A stretch of 64,000 nucleotides of DNA from Agromyces cerinus subsp. cerinus (GCF_900142065.1 NZ_FSRJ01000002.1:620001-684000); one strand, 5' to 3'. Shown: positions 34,001 to 40,960, counted from the stretch's first letter. Translations and numbers: made by a program. Notes: generated by a model not told the origin, from the letters alone.

Positions 34001-35171
34001 CAGGGCCGTCGAGTGCTGCGGCCCAGACCGCCGTGTTACGAACTTGTGGGTAGATTCGACCGTCTTCGAAGCACAGAAGTTCACGAAGCCGACGCTGATC
34101 GAGGCCGAGACTTACCAACCAGCGCGCGGACGAGAACTCCAGAAAGGTTTCATGCGCCCACCCCAGCTGACCAGAGCCGTTGCCGGCGAACAATCCAGTG
34201 CGAAGCGCGGCGGCTATTTCTGAGTTCTGGACATCGCCAAATGATGTCTGAGACACCGCCAGATCATCGGGCAACGCAGCATCGACGGGAGCATCAGCGA
34301 ATCCACCAAGCCAGTACTTGTTCTTTCCCGAAAAGACCGAAGCCGCCGCAATCCAGGACGCAATATCCAGTTGACGCTTTGCTGAGATGTGATCGTTGCG
34401 GGCATCGCGTCGGTCTTGATCGGACTCGTCGGCCAACGCGAGGAGACCCCGTTCGTAGATCTCGACGGCTTGATCGGGAAGGGTGCCATCAACTTCATAC
34501 TGACGCCAGAGAAGCTTTAGGAGGAGCGGTCGAGCAGCGAGCGGCACTACACGCCCGCTTTCGATGGCTGACAGGAACGTTGCGGCGCGGAGGTCGTCCG
34601 AAACTAGTTGTTCTGCATCCAGTCGTCGCAGCGGCAGCAACTCATAGACACCGACTTCTCCAAATTCGGATTTGAGACCGTCAAGTAGAGAGGGCGGCCA
34701 GTCAGCAGTCCTGCAAGCGATCCTGAGTACGAGCCGTTCCTTCGGCCATCGACGGACGTAGGAGAGGATCAGCCGATGAGCGGCGCTGTGTTGGGCCCGT
34801 GCTTCGTCCAAGCTGTCAAGGATGAGGCATAACGTGTCTTCAGACGCCAGCCATGCCGTTACTTCTGGCCCAGCGAACACCAAGTCTTCCAACCGATCGA
34901 GAGTCGGGAACTCTGACATGTCGAATCGCGCGACCCGAGTGGAACCAGATTGAGTTCCATTTAGGACGTCGGACCGCAACTCTGATGATTTTCCAATTCC
35001 CGGCTCTCCGAGAAGGACCAATGCCTGTTCTTCATCAATGGTTCGCGATGTCTTCGCTTCAGGGTTTCGGCTGGTCCCTCCGAACCAGCTGCTGGCCGGA
35101 TCAACGAGCCATCCCGCGCCGTCGAACGATACTTCCTTCACGGACGGTGCCCAAAAACGTTCTATCGTCAC
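31059..35171 (-). CDS. Large STAND-type NTPase with C-terminal PD-(D/E)XK-like motif
   Basis: A 1370-residue protein. The N terminus is a P-loop NTPase of the NACHT/STAND kind: Walker A GEPGIGKS (55-62), Walker B LCLILDSLDEA (about 114-124), then RIACRTADW. About 1000 mostly helical residues follow, suggestive of HEAT-like repeats used to sense a ligand. The last 120 residues hold TDLRID (D1249/D1253) and, 18 residues on, VESKG (E1271-x-K1273), the D...ExK pattern of PD-(D/E)XK nucleases. I read it as a sensor-NTPase-nuclease immune protein. GC is lower than in the chromosome. The GTG is chosen because CAGGCT lies six bases before it; an ATG at 35228 is an alternative. Confidence 0.65.
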   Translation of the reverse strand: MTIERFWAPSVKEVSFDGAGWLVDPASSWFGGTSRNPEAKTSRTIDEEQALVLLGEPGIGKSSELRSDVLNGTQSGSTRVARFDMSEFPTLDRLEDLVFAGPEVTAWLASEDTLCLILDSLDEARAQHSAAHRLILSYVRRWPKERLVLRIACRTADWPPSLLDGLKSEFGEVGVYELLPLRRLDAEQLVSDDLRAATFLSAIESGRVVPLAARPLLLKLLWRQYEVDGTLPDQAVEIYERGLLALADESDQDRRDARNDHISAKRQLDIASWIAAASVFSGKNKYWLGGFADAPVDAALPDDLAVSQTSFGDVQNSEIAAALRTGLFAGNGSGQLGWAHETFLEFSSARWLVSLGLDQRRLRELLCFEDGRIYPQVRNTAVWAAALDGPAFGWLIETDPASFLGGIKLPSEDLRALVVSEVLRAVRSGRLARDFDFDYSTLKYPALKADLEAGLLLELDDVDHVIIDIARGTREASLVPALTRLALAQHRERYLRTAAIMAIYDLTKDQSEPVDDFLDLLRSDPSIDEELQAAALLVSWPKAISTNEVFDLLGPFGRKSNFGLKYLFLTQLAAGIGPEGVLSGLHWLIGQSDLGEDSRLEQFTRSLLDLAFDQLDDDLVLVAMAGVIQALLQSHVSWLGEQFERLTPSARLRLGFAVVAALAEEDTFYALYPTSGKPLFAPEDFPFLVGAYPNLATPLRQRVGEVISQVFRPDDPDHSEILLSLPLDHPVVQDVLGRWTGSVDLTSPEATAAREFRAQLSERMAKKDGDEDDHSGSWIEQRIEELVESASQGDSNAFWIAVRLITVRPGTDQYWDEHEPDLTKHARWGSLADKTKRQLVTAAALYIAAGDPDPERWLGTNTSYFPSLAGYRALVLLLHESPGALDEIEGEYWRRWAPTIVDWEALSDEHARNLKAEILRRAVVHARPDLETAVVVLIDAASASEKRSFLTFEIGELWSPTLELQLLDRVRAGLAHETESEVLDVFDAKAPASISSILIERLSNDNWRREGRIDAGARLIRKQAGATWNELTRLMDDEPDLLGEILLGLGYHAPVPDLDDSRVAVLFLWTLRWFPMSDDPAFDGAHMVGPREELTRWRDSLLNHLIKSGTRASVEAIREIARDRPDLEWLSVSLLQAEASLRRESWIPLTRIQLRDLIGQADARLVRSPQDLLNLVLWALARIQSRLQSDTPESHLLWDTHSRRPKSEDEISDYVRNALLQEVAGNGIVVNREVQVRRNRPSGVPERTDLRIDALRSESASGDATLTVIVESKGSWNAELVDALEGQLVDRYLRDHPGAGGVYLVFWFDGDYWSDQDPRRAPALSRTRELVEARLSAAHAALADSVRERVRLYILDASYHRPSANDANAF

Positions 35172-35394
35172 TGAATCAGCCTGCTTCCTCGGTTCTGACC
35201 GTTCGAGTATTGCCACGCCGGAGATCATGGGAGACGCGACTGGTTCGAGCCCTGTCCCGCTCACGCAGCTGTCTTGGTTTCCTTGCCGTCGCTCCTCGGC
35301 TCCTAGTGCAGACCGTTGATTGGCGGCAAATGGGCGATCAACAGCGCCGCTGGGGTCGCCGTCCGTCGCCACGTCTGTTCTGTCTCGGCGTCCA

Positions 35395-36084
35395 TTAGCC
35401 CGCTCTGCCACGCCGACCCGGTGGTAGCAGGCCGCGGTCGCGGGCCTTCGTGATCCATCCTTGAGCGGTCGAGAGCGCCACGCCGTTGACCTCCGCCATC
35501 GTCGCGCTCGGGTTCGCGTCGCCCTGCTGGGTCAGCCGGCCGTGCTGGAGTGCGACCAGCTCGTAGAAGTCCGCCACCTTCTTCGGGTCGCCGAGCGGCT
35601 TCAGCAGATCCCGCTCGCTCACTTTCCGCCCTGACGGCAGAACGATCTTCCCGCCCGTGATGGTCTCGGTGCGCTTCATCGCGAAGAGGCGCTTGTTGAT
35701 TGCTGCCTCGATGCGGGCGGTCGGCAGCTCGCGGAGGAGCTGGCTCGTGATCGGGTCGCCCGGCAGCCAGGGGAGGTAGATCACCCCAGTAATGCGGATC
35801 TCCTCGGGCACGGCGAGCAGCTGTCGCTGCAGCCGGATCATCACGCGCGTGTGCGTGGCTTCGTGCTCGAGGTAGCGCCACCGACCGCCAGTGGTCTCGT
35901 TCTGATCGGAGTCGGCAGGCGAGCCCTGATCGTCGTAGCCGAGCACGGCATCGATCTGCTCGCTCGCGTCGTCGTCGCGCTCGCCGGGGAACCGGCTGGG
36001 CAGGTACCAGCCCTCGGGCAGGTCGTCTGCGACAAGCAGGCCGTCGTAGGACTGGTCGCCGGGGCGGGGTGTCGAGGCGGGCAT
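35395..36084 (-). CDS. Element HTH protein (probable regulator or replication accessory)
   Basis: A 229-residue protein. The first 60 residues are acidic and look disordered; the middle (RYLEHEATHTRVMIRLQRQL, then LRELPTARIEAAINKR) is alpha/beta; the C terminus is a winged or simple HTH, ATMAEVNGVALSTAQGWITKARDRGLL, ending in a basic tail. Proteins of this type occur beside integrases in actinobacterial elements; their exact role is not established. TAGACT six bases before the ATG marks a leaderless promoter. Two copies of the element motif lie just upstream, so it may bind there and control itself, the xis-int genes and the relaxase. Confidence 0.65.
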   Translation of the reverse strand: MPASTPRPGDQSYDGLLVADDLPEGWYLPSRFPGERDDDASEQIDAVLGYDDQGSPADSDQNETTGGRWRYLEHEATHTRVMIRLQRQLLAVPEEIRITGVIYLPWLPGDPITSQLLRELPTARIEAAINKRLFAMKRTETITGGKIVLPSGRKVSERDLLKPLGDPKKVADFYELVALQHGRLTQQGDANPSATMAEVNGVALSTAQGWITKARDRGLLPPGRRGRAG

Positions 36085-36090
36085 GAATCG

Positions 36091-36096
36091 AGTCTA
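36091..36096 (-). promoter_or_regulatory. -10 box of the HTH gene (leaderless)
   Basis: TAGACT (minus strand) ends six bases before the ATG at 36084. Confidence 0.55.
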
Positions 36097-36106
36097 GCCA
36101 CTCAAC

Positions 36107-36160
36107 TCAGGTACTTGCCGAAATGCGCGCAGCGATGTTATTCTCAGATACTTGCAAATA
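36107..36160. promoter_or_regulatory. Two element motifs between the HTH gene and xis-int
   Basis: TCAGGTACTTGCCG at 36107-36120 and TCAGATACTTGCAAATA at 36144-36160, starts 37 bases apart and in the same orientation. They match the site before the relaxase. They sit in the divergent control region of the HTH gene and the excisionase-integrase pair. Confidence 0.5.
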
Positions 36161-36223
36161 GCCGCGCGTGGGTCGGCATGCACGAGATGCCCGCCGGCGG
36201 CCGATGAGTCGAGGGGGAGCGTC

Positions 36224-36421
36224 ATGGTCGACGTCGCGCTGAGGGTCGAGTATCTGAGCCGAGCCGAGGCGGCCGAACGATGCCGTATCCCGGTCTCGAG
36301 CTTCGACAAGCTGCGCCACGACGGGCTCACTCCCGAGCCCGACGCCCGCATGGGCAAGCACCTGCTCTGGAGCGCAGACACGATCGACGAGCTGCTCGCC
36401 CGGGGCGGCACGGAGCACTGA
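36224..36421 (+). CDS. AlpA-type excisionase / DNA-binding protein
   Basis: A 65-residue MerR/AlpA-like winged helix protein: YLSRAEAAERCRIPVSSFDKL is the HTH, followed by DARMGKHLLWSADTIDELLARG. Proteins of this size directly before a tyrosine integrase act as recombination directionality factors and sometimes as regulators. The ATG at 36224 follows a GAGGGGGAG ribosome site. Its TGA stop shares one base with the integrase ATG (TGATG), so the two proteins are made together. Confidence 0.8.
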   Translation: MVDVALRVEYLSRAEAAERCRIPVSSFDKLRHDGLTPEPDARMGKHLLWSADTIDELLARGGTEH

Positions 36422-37650
36422 TGGCCGGGCGGCCCAACCGCGATACCCCGAGCCGGGTCGATCCGCGCACGGGTCGTCCGCTGCCGGAGGGCATCCGTTG
36501 GCGCGCTGACCGGCAGCGGTACCAGATCCGCGTCGTCGGCCCGAGCGTCGACGGGGGAGCGGCCGAGCGATCGCGCACGTTCATGACGCTCGCCGAAGCC
36601 AAGCGTGAGCTCGCGAAGGCGGTTGCCGGCCGCAACCCGAACGGGTCGATGACCCTCGAGCAGTGGCACGAGAAGTACTGGCCCGCGATCGAGTCGTCCA
36701 TACGCCCGGCGACCGCGCGCGGTTACGGTGTGGGTTGGCGGCTGCGGGTGAAGCCGAGCCTGGGCCGGCACAGGCTCGAAGACATCACCTCGCCGATGAT
36801 CGAGTCGGCGATGGTGGCGTGGCCGGGCGGGGCATCCGCCAAGAATGATGCGCTCGCGGTGCTCTCACGCCTGCTGGATGGCGCGCGACGCTCCCGGTTC
36901 ATCGATCACAACCCGGCCCGCGAGGTGAAGCGGCCGAGCATGCGCGAGTCCATCTCGCCGGTCTCGCGCGCGCTCACGCTCGACCAGATCCGGACGCTCC
37001 TCGATCTCGTTCCCGAGGGCGCCTATCGCGGCTACCTCGCGGCGCTCGTCTACACCGGCATGAGGGCGGGGGAGGCGACGGCCCTGCGCGTCGGCGATGT
37101 CGACTTCGGGCGCGGCGTCATCCACGTCAGCCGGTCGCTGAGCCCTGGTCAGCACGGCGAGCTGATCGAGCAGTCGCCCAAGAGTCACAAGTCACGCGAC
37201 GTCCCGCTGATCGACGCGCTGCGCCCGTACGCCGAGGTGGCCGCGAGAGGCAAGCAGACGAACGACCGGCTGTTCGCCGGACCCGACGGCGGCCGGCTCA
37301 CCAATCACAACGCGCGACGAGGAGTCGACTGGGAGACGCTTCGCGAGGCGATCGGCCGGCCCGACCTGCGCATCCACGACCTCCGGCACACGTCCGCGAC
37401 GATTCTGTTCGATGCCGGCGCCAGTGCGCCCGACGTGCAGGCCACGCTCGGCCACTCGAGCCTGCAGGTTACCGAGCGCTACTCGCGTGCCCGCGAGGGC
37501 GTCGCACTTCGCGCCGGTGCGGCTCTGAACGACGCGTTCAAGAACGCAGCCGGCGAACCTTCGCAGCGAACGACACGGCAGGCCCCTGCCGACGTTAATG
37601 GCACATTAATGGCACAACCTCACCGGCGCTCTGGCGAGATCGCCCGCTGA
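36421..37650 (+). CDS. int: Tyrosine site-specific integrase
   Basis: A 409-residue phage-type integrase that recombines attP with the tRNA-Phe attB. An N-terminal arm-binding/AP2-like region (to about 75) and a SAM-like core-binding domain (about 80-175) precede the catalytic domain, with R215 (YTGMRAGE), H319 and R322 (IHDLRHTS), H345 (LGHSS) and nucleophile Y354 (ERYSRA). The last codons (VNGTLMAQP) overlap the right arm-type DNA repeat. It is coupled to xis and ends 35 bases before attR. Confidence 0.93.
   Translation: MAGRPNRDTPSRVDPRTGRPLPEGIRWRADRQRYQIRVVGPSVDGGAAERSRTFMTLAEAKRELAKAVAGRNPNGSMTLEQWHEKYWPAIESSIRPATARGYGVGWRLRVKPSLGRHRLEDITSPMIESAMVAWPGGASAKNDALAVLSRLLDGARRSRFIDHNPAREVKRPSMRESISPVSRALTLDQIRTLLDLVPEGAYRGYLAALVYTGMRAGEATALRVGDVDFGRGVIHVSRSLSPGQHGELIEQSPKSHKSRDVPLIDALRPYAEVAARGKQTNDRLFAGPDGGRLTNHNARRGVDWETLREAIGRPDLRIHDLRHTSATILFDAGASAPDVQATLGHSSLQVTERYSRAREGVALRAGAALNDAFKNAAGEPSQRTTRQAPADVNGTLMAQPHRRSGEIAR
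37595..37617. repeat. Integrase arm-type site, right (tandem TTAATGGCACA)
   Basis: Same 23 bases as 23216-23238, here inside the 3' end of the integrase gene and about 68 bp from attR. Both copies have the same orientation. Confidence 0.65.
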
Positions 37651-37657
37651 AACCAGA

Positions 37658-37681
37658 AAACCCCCGGTTACCCGGGGGTTT
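37658..37681. terminator. Hairpin terminator between int and tRNA-Phe
   Basis: AAACCCCCGG (37658-37667) pairs with CCGGGGGTTT (37672-37681). It can end the integrase transcript in one direction and the tRNA operon in the other. It is carried by the element and differs in sequence from the one outside attL. Confidence 0.75.
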
Positions 37682-37684
37682 CAT

Positions 37685-37730
37685 TGGTGGCTCCGACGGG
37701 CGTCGATCCCGTGACCTCACGATTTTCAGT
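37685..37730. repeat. attR: 46-bp direct repeat within intact tRNA-Phe
   Basis: Identical to 23070-23115. It covers the CCA end through the anticodon loop of the intact tRNA. Confidence 0.9.
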
Positions 37731-37760
37731 CGTGCGCTCTACCAACTGAGCTACAGAGCC
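37685..37760 (-). tRNA. tRNA-Phe (GAA)
   Basis: A full cloverleaf of 76 bases with encoded CCA. Acceptor GGCTCTG pairs with CGGAGCC (one G-T). The D arm is GCTCAGTTGGTAGAGC, the anticodon loop CTGAAAA gives GAA, and the T arm contains GGGATCGACGCCC. Last gene of a Glu-Asp-Phe tRNA cluster read on the minus strand, and the integration site of the element. Confidence 0.95.
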
Positions 37761-37831
37761 TCGAAGTGAAGAAACACTCCGAATAAGGAGAAAGCCCCTT
37801 CTCTCGTAAGGGAAAGGGCTTGTCGCCTGAG

Positions 37832-37905
37832 CGACCCTGACGGGACTTGAACCCGCGACCTCCGCCGTGACAGGGCGGCACGCTAACCAACTGCGCTACA
37901 GGGCC
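37832..37905 (-). tRNA. tRNA-Asp (GTC)
   Basis: Acceptor GGCCCTG pairs with CAGGGTC, with discriminator G. The anticodon stem-loop CCGCCCTGTCACGGCGG gives GTC. CCA is not encoded. It lies between tRNA-Glu and tRNA-Phe; the 71-base gap toward tRNA-Phe contains an AAGCCC/GGGCTT hairpin. Confidence 0.93.
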
Positions 37906-37957
37906 TCGTGATGCCTTTCGGCACCGAGTTATTCAATTATACGTGCTGGTCGTGCAG

Positions 37958-38030
37958 TGACCCCAACGGGATTCGAACCCGTGCTGCCGCCGTGAAAGGG
38001 CGGTGTCCTAGGCCACTAAACGATGGGGCC
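37958..38030 (-). tRNA. tRNA-Glu (TTC)
   Basis: Acceptor GGCCCCA pairs with TGGGGTC. The anticodon stem-loop CGCCCTTTCACGGCG gives TTC, and the T loop is GGGTTCGAATCCC. First tRNA of the minus-strand cluster; its promoter should lie in 38031-38120. Confidence 0.93.
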
Positions 38031-38250
38031 GGAGGGCGTTACCTGGGTCACGCCCGCCGACAGCCAAGCATACGTGCAGTCGGCGCAGATGGCAAAACGA
38101 GGGTCGCGAATGCCTCCGGACCCGCCACGCGGCATCCGCGGACATGCGTCTGAAATGCCCGGAATGCGCCGATCTCGCGCTTATCGTGGGGCTGCCGATG
38201 CCCGAACCGAGAGTCAGGAGCGCGGGGACCCGAGCCCGCGTGGACGGGGA

Positions 38251-39585
38251 ATGATGTACCGCACCACAGACCGAACACCCGCAGACGGCGTTCGAACGAG
38301 CCCGGTTCCCGCGGAAGCGCGGGCGGCGCGGAGCTCCGGCCGCCGGCGCACGACGCAACGACTCGTCGCCGTCGTCGCGATCATCGCCGCGGCGCTCGTC
38401 GGTCCGGTCGTCGCACCCTCGCAGCCGGCCCTCGCCGCGACCTATCCGAGCTGGGACGAACTTCAGGCCGCGAAGGCGGACACCGCTGCCGGCGCCGCCG
38501 CGGTCGAGCAGATCACCGCGCTCATCGCCGAGCTCGAGGTGAACGTGGAGGTCACGCGGGCCGAGGCCGAGCGACGCACCGACGAGCTCTTCGTGGCGCA
38601 GCAGCAGTACGACGAGGCCGTGCTGCGGGCCGAGCAGATCCAGGCGCAGGCCGATGCCTCCGCCGCCGAGGCGCAGTCGGCCGAGACGAACGCCGGTCAG
38701 GTCGCGGCCCAGCTCTACCGTTCGGGCGGCGGCGGCGACGTCGGGGTCAACCTCTTCCTCGACGCCGGCGACGCGCAGGCGACCGACGAACTGCTCTCCA
38801 AGCTCGGCAGCATGGAGAAGATGGTCGAGCGCACCTCGAACATCTACGACCGCGCGCAGGAGAAGAAGAACACCGCGGAGGCGCTGAGCGACCAGGCCGA
38901 GGTCGCGCAGGCCGAACGCGAGAAGCTGCGCATCGCCGCCGAGGCAGCGCTCGTCGCCGCACAGGAGGCGCAGGCGGCCGCCGAGGCGGCGCTCGCGGAG
39001 TCGCAGACGAAGAAGGTCGAGCTCGACGCCCAGCTCGCATTCCTCAAGGACGCCGAGGCGAAGACCACGGCCGCCTACGAGGAGGGCGAGCGGATCCGGC
39101 AGGAGCAGGAGCGCAAGCGCCGCGAAGAGGCCCTGCGCGCCGGCACGCCGGGAACCCCGGCATCGTCGGGATGGGCGAAGCCGGCCTGGGGCGGCATCAC
39201 CGGCGACTACGGCCCTCGCTCGCCGATCTGCGCCGGTGACGGGTGCTCCGGCTCGTTCCACTACGCCGTCGACCTCGGCACCGGCTGCGACGCCCCGATC
39301 TACGCCGCGAACAGCGGAGTGGTGACGTTCTCGGGCTACTCCGGCACCTACGGCAACTTCATCCAGATCGATCACGGCGGCGGCATCTCGACCGGCTACG
39401 CGCACATCCGCGACGGCGGCCGGTTCGTGGGCTCGGGCGAGTGGGTCGAGGCCGGACAGAACATCGCCTCGAGCGGCACGACCGGCGCTTCGACGGGGTG
39501 CCACCTGCACTTCGAGGTCTACAGCGGCGGGAGCCGCATCGATCCGGTGCCGTTCATGGCGGACCGGGGGGTCTACTTTGGCTGA
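38251..39585 (+). CDS. Secreted M23 peptidase with coiled coil (EnvC/NlpD type)
   Basis: A 444-residue wall enzyme. A long basic N region and hydrophobic segment (LVAVVAIIAAALVGPVVA) form a signal peptide cleaved near ALA-A. About 230 residues of Ala/Glu-rich coiled coil follow, then a LytM/M23 domain with H337 and D341 (FHYAVDLG) and H418-x-H420 (HLHFEV). It should cut peptide cross-links of peptidoglycan or activate other amidases. A GGACGGGGA ribosome site precedes ATGATG; either codon may be used. The 38031-38250 gap upstream contains a CGCGGG/CCCGCG hairpin (38221-38240) and no gene. Confidence 0.9.
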   Translation: MMYRTTDRTPADGVRTSPVPAEARAARSSGRRRTTQRLVAVVAIIAAALVGPVVAPSQPALAATYPSWDELQAAKADTAAGAAAVEQITALIAELEVNVEVTRAEAERRTDELFVAQQQYDEAVLRAEQIQAQADASAAEAQSAETNAGQVAAQLYRSGGGGDVGVNLFLDAGDAQATDELLSKLGSMEKMVERTSNIYDRAQEKKNTAEALSDQAEVAQAEREKLRIAAEAALVAAQEAQAAAEAALAESQTKKVELDAQLAFLKDAEAKTTAAYEEGERIRQEQERKRREEALRAGTPGTPASSGWAKPAWGGITGDYGPRSPICAGDGCSGSFHYAVDLGTGCDAPIYAANSGVVTFSGYSGTYGNFIQIDHGGGISTGYAHIRDGGRFVGSGEWVEAGQNIASSGTTGASTGCHLHFEVYSGGSRIDPVPFMADRGVYFG

Positions 39586-40864
39586 GAATCGCACCAGGCC
39601 GGTGTCGCGCGTGAAGCCCGCGACCGTCTTCTCCGCCGTCGCCGTCGGGGCGGTCACCGCATCGGTGGTGGCCGGCGGCGGCCCGGCCATGGCCGAGCCC
39701 GACTATCCGTCGTGGAGCGAGATCGAGCAGGCCAAGACCAACGAGGCCACGAAGCAGGCCGAGATCGCCCGCGTCGGCGACCTGCTGGCAGGCCTGCAGC
39801 AGGTGGCGGATGCCGCGATCCAGGCGTCGCAGATGGCGGCCGAGTCGTATCGCGTCGCCGTCGACCAGCGCGATCGTGCGGCCGAACGCGAGAGCGCGCT
39901 CGCGCAGCAGGCGGATGAGGCCGACGCCGTCGCGGAGATCTCCAAGATGCGGGCGGGCCTGCTCGCCGCCCACCTCGCGAAGACCGCGGGCAACGACCTG
40001 ACCTCCGAGCTCGTGTTCTCGGGCGAGGACACCGACGGCCTGCTGAAGCAGCTCGGCATGGCGTCGAAGCTCGGCGAGCAGTCGCAGGCCGTCTACGAGC
40101 AGGCGATCGCCGACCGCAACACCGCCGACGCACTGCGAGCCCAGGCAGCTGAGGCCGCAGCGGAACGCACTCGTCTCGCGGAGCTCGCCGAGACGAAGGC
40201 GAACGAGGCGAACGCGGCAGCGGAGTCCGCGATGGCGGCCGTGACCGCGCAGGAGCAGCGCTCGGCGGAGCTCTACGCACAGCTCGCGACGCTCAAGGAC
40301 ACCACCGCCGACCTCGAGCGCGAGCGGGTCGAGGGTCAGGCGCGCGAGGCTGCCGAGGCGGCGCTCGAGGCGAGCCGACCGACCGAACCGGCGCCCCCGT
40401 CGGACGGCAACGGCGGGAACGACGGCGGCGGGAACAGCGGCGGCAACGGCGGCGGAACGCCCGCACCGAACCCCGACCCGGCCCCGCCGAACGCGGGTGC
40501 CGTCGAGACCGCGATCTGGTTCGCGAGCCAGCAGCTCGGCGAACGGTACGAGCTCGGCGGCGCCGGTCCCGACGCCTGGGACTGCTCGGGCCTCACGCGC
40601 GCGGCATACGGCGCGGCGGGCATCGGCATCGGCACGCACTCCGCGACGAACCAGTACTACACGCTCGCGGCGCGCGGCAAGGCGGTCTCGCTCGGCAACG
40701 TGCAGCGCGGCGACCTGCTCTTCTGGGGCTCGGGCGGCGACTACTACCACGTCGCCATCTACCTCGGCGGCGGTCGCATCCTCGAGGCCTCCGACTACGG
40801 CAAGCCCGTGCGCGAATGGCCGGTCTGGGGCAGCCCCTCCGCCGCGGCACGCCCCGCCGGTTGA
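39578..40864 (+). CDS. Secreted NlpC/P60 endopeptidase with coiled coil
   Basis: A 428-residue partner of the M23 protein. Signal peptide to about residue 39 (GGGPAMA-E), then a coiled coil that begins YPSWSEIEQAKTNEA, close to the YPSWDELQAAKADTA of the previous protein, so the two share a domain by duplication. A Gly/Asn-rich linker follows, then NlpC/P60 with C336 (WDCSGL) and H391 (YYHVAIYL). The start is TTG, overlapping the M23 stop by eight bases behind a GGGGGG site. The pair resembles RipA/RipC-type septum hydrolases. Confidence 0.9.
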   Translation: MAENRTRPVSRVKPATVFSAVAVGAVTASVVAGGGPAMAEPDYPSWSEIEQAKTNEATKQAEIARVGDLLAGLQQVADAAIQASQMAAESYRVAVDQRDRAAERESALAQQADEADAVAEISKMRAGLLAAHLAKTAGNDLTSELVFSGEDTDGLLKQLGMASKLGEQSQAVYEQAIADRNTADALRAQAAEAAAERTRLAELAETKANEANAAAESAMAAVTAQEQRSAELYAQLATLKDTTADLERERVEGQAREAAEAALEASRPTEPAPPSDGNGGNDGGGNSGGNGGGTPAPNPDPAPPNAGAVETAIWFASQQLGERYELGGAGPDAWDCSGLTRAAYGAAGIGIGTHSATNQYYTLAARGKAVSLGNVQRGDLLFWGSGGDYYHVAIYLGGGRILEASDYGKPVREWPVWGSPSAAARPAG

Positions 40865-40878
40865 GCCGGTCCTGACAC

Positions 40879-40914
40879 GCAGCAGGGGCGGGCCGTGAGG
40901 CCCGCCCCTGCTGC
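40879..40914. terminator. Bidirectional terminator
   Basis: GCAGCAGGGGCGGGCC (40879-40894), loop GTGA, and the exact complementary arm at 40899-40914: a 16-bp perfect stem between the convergent NlpC/P60 and ppa genes. Confidence 0.8.
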
Positions 40915-40946
40915 GAGCGGATGTCGCGAGCTCGCGACATCCGCTC
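40915..40946. repeat. Perfect 32-bp palindrome
   Basis: GAGCGGATGTCGCGAG at 40915-40930 is followed at once by its exact reverse complement. It touches the end of the terminator hairpin. Either a second terminator for ppa or a binding site. Confidence 0.7.
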
Positions 40947-40960
40947 GGTTCATGCCCGGC

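Larger units (their letters stand above)
23070..37730. mobile_element. Integrative and probably mobilizable element in tRNA-Phe
   Basis: About 14.6 kb lies between two identical 46-bp repeats equal to the 3' half of tRNA-Phe including CCA. Inside, next to the intact tRNA, are a tyrosine integrase and an excisionase; further in are an HTH protein and a MobF relaxase-helicase. No type IV secretion or FtsK-like transfer gene is seen, so transfer would need a helper. The cargo (23328-27980 and 31059-35171) has visibly lower GC than the flanks and consists of defence-like genes. The tRNA reads toward the element, so the element's attP supplied the present tRNA 3' end and the original end is now at 23070. 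Confidence 0.9.

Noticed and set aside
35237..35263. A T-arm-like sequence (CTGGTTCGAGCCCTG) near the NTPase start, suggesting a tRNA remnant
   Set aside because: No matching acceptor, D arm or anticodon arm is found in the 75 bases upstream, and the stem has a mismatch.
23070..37730. Reading the element as a prophage
   Set aside because: No capsid, terminase, portal, tail or lysis gene is present; a MobF relaxase is, which fits a mobilizable element.
38150..38250. A c-di-AMP (ydaO-type) riboswitch before the M23/NlpC genes, as known for actinobacterial wall hydrolases
   Set aside because: Only a short CGCGGG/CCCGCG hairpin is visible; the conserved core of the riboswitch could not be recognised.
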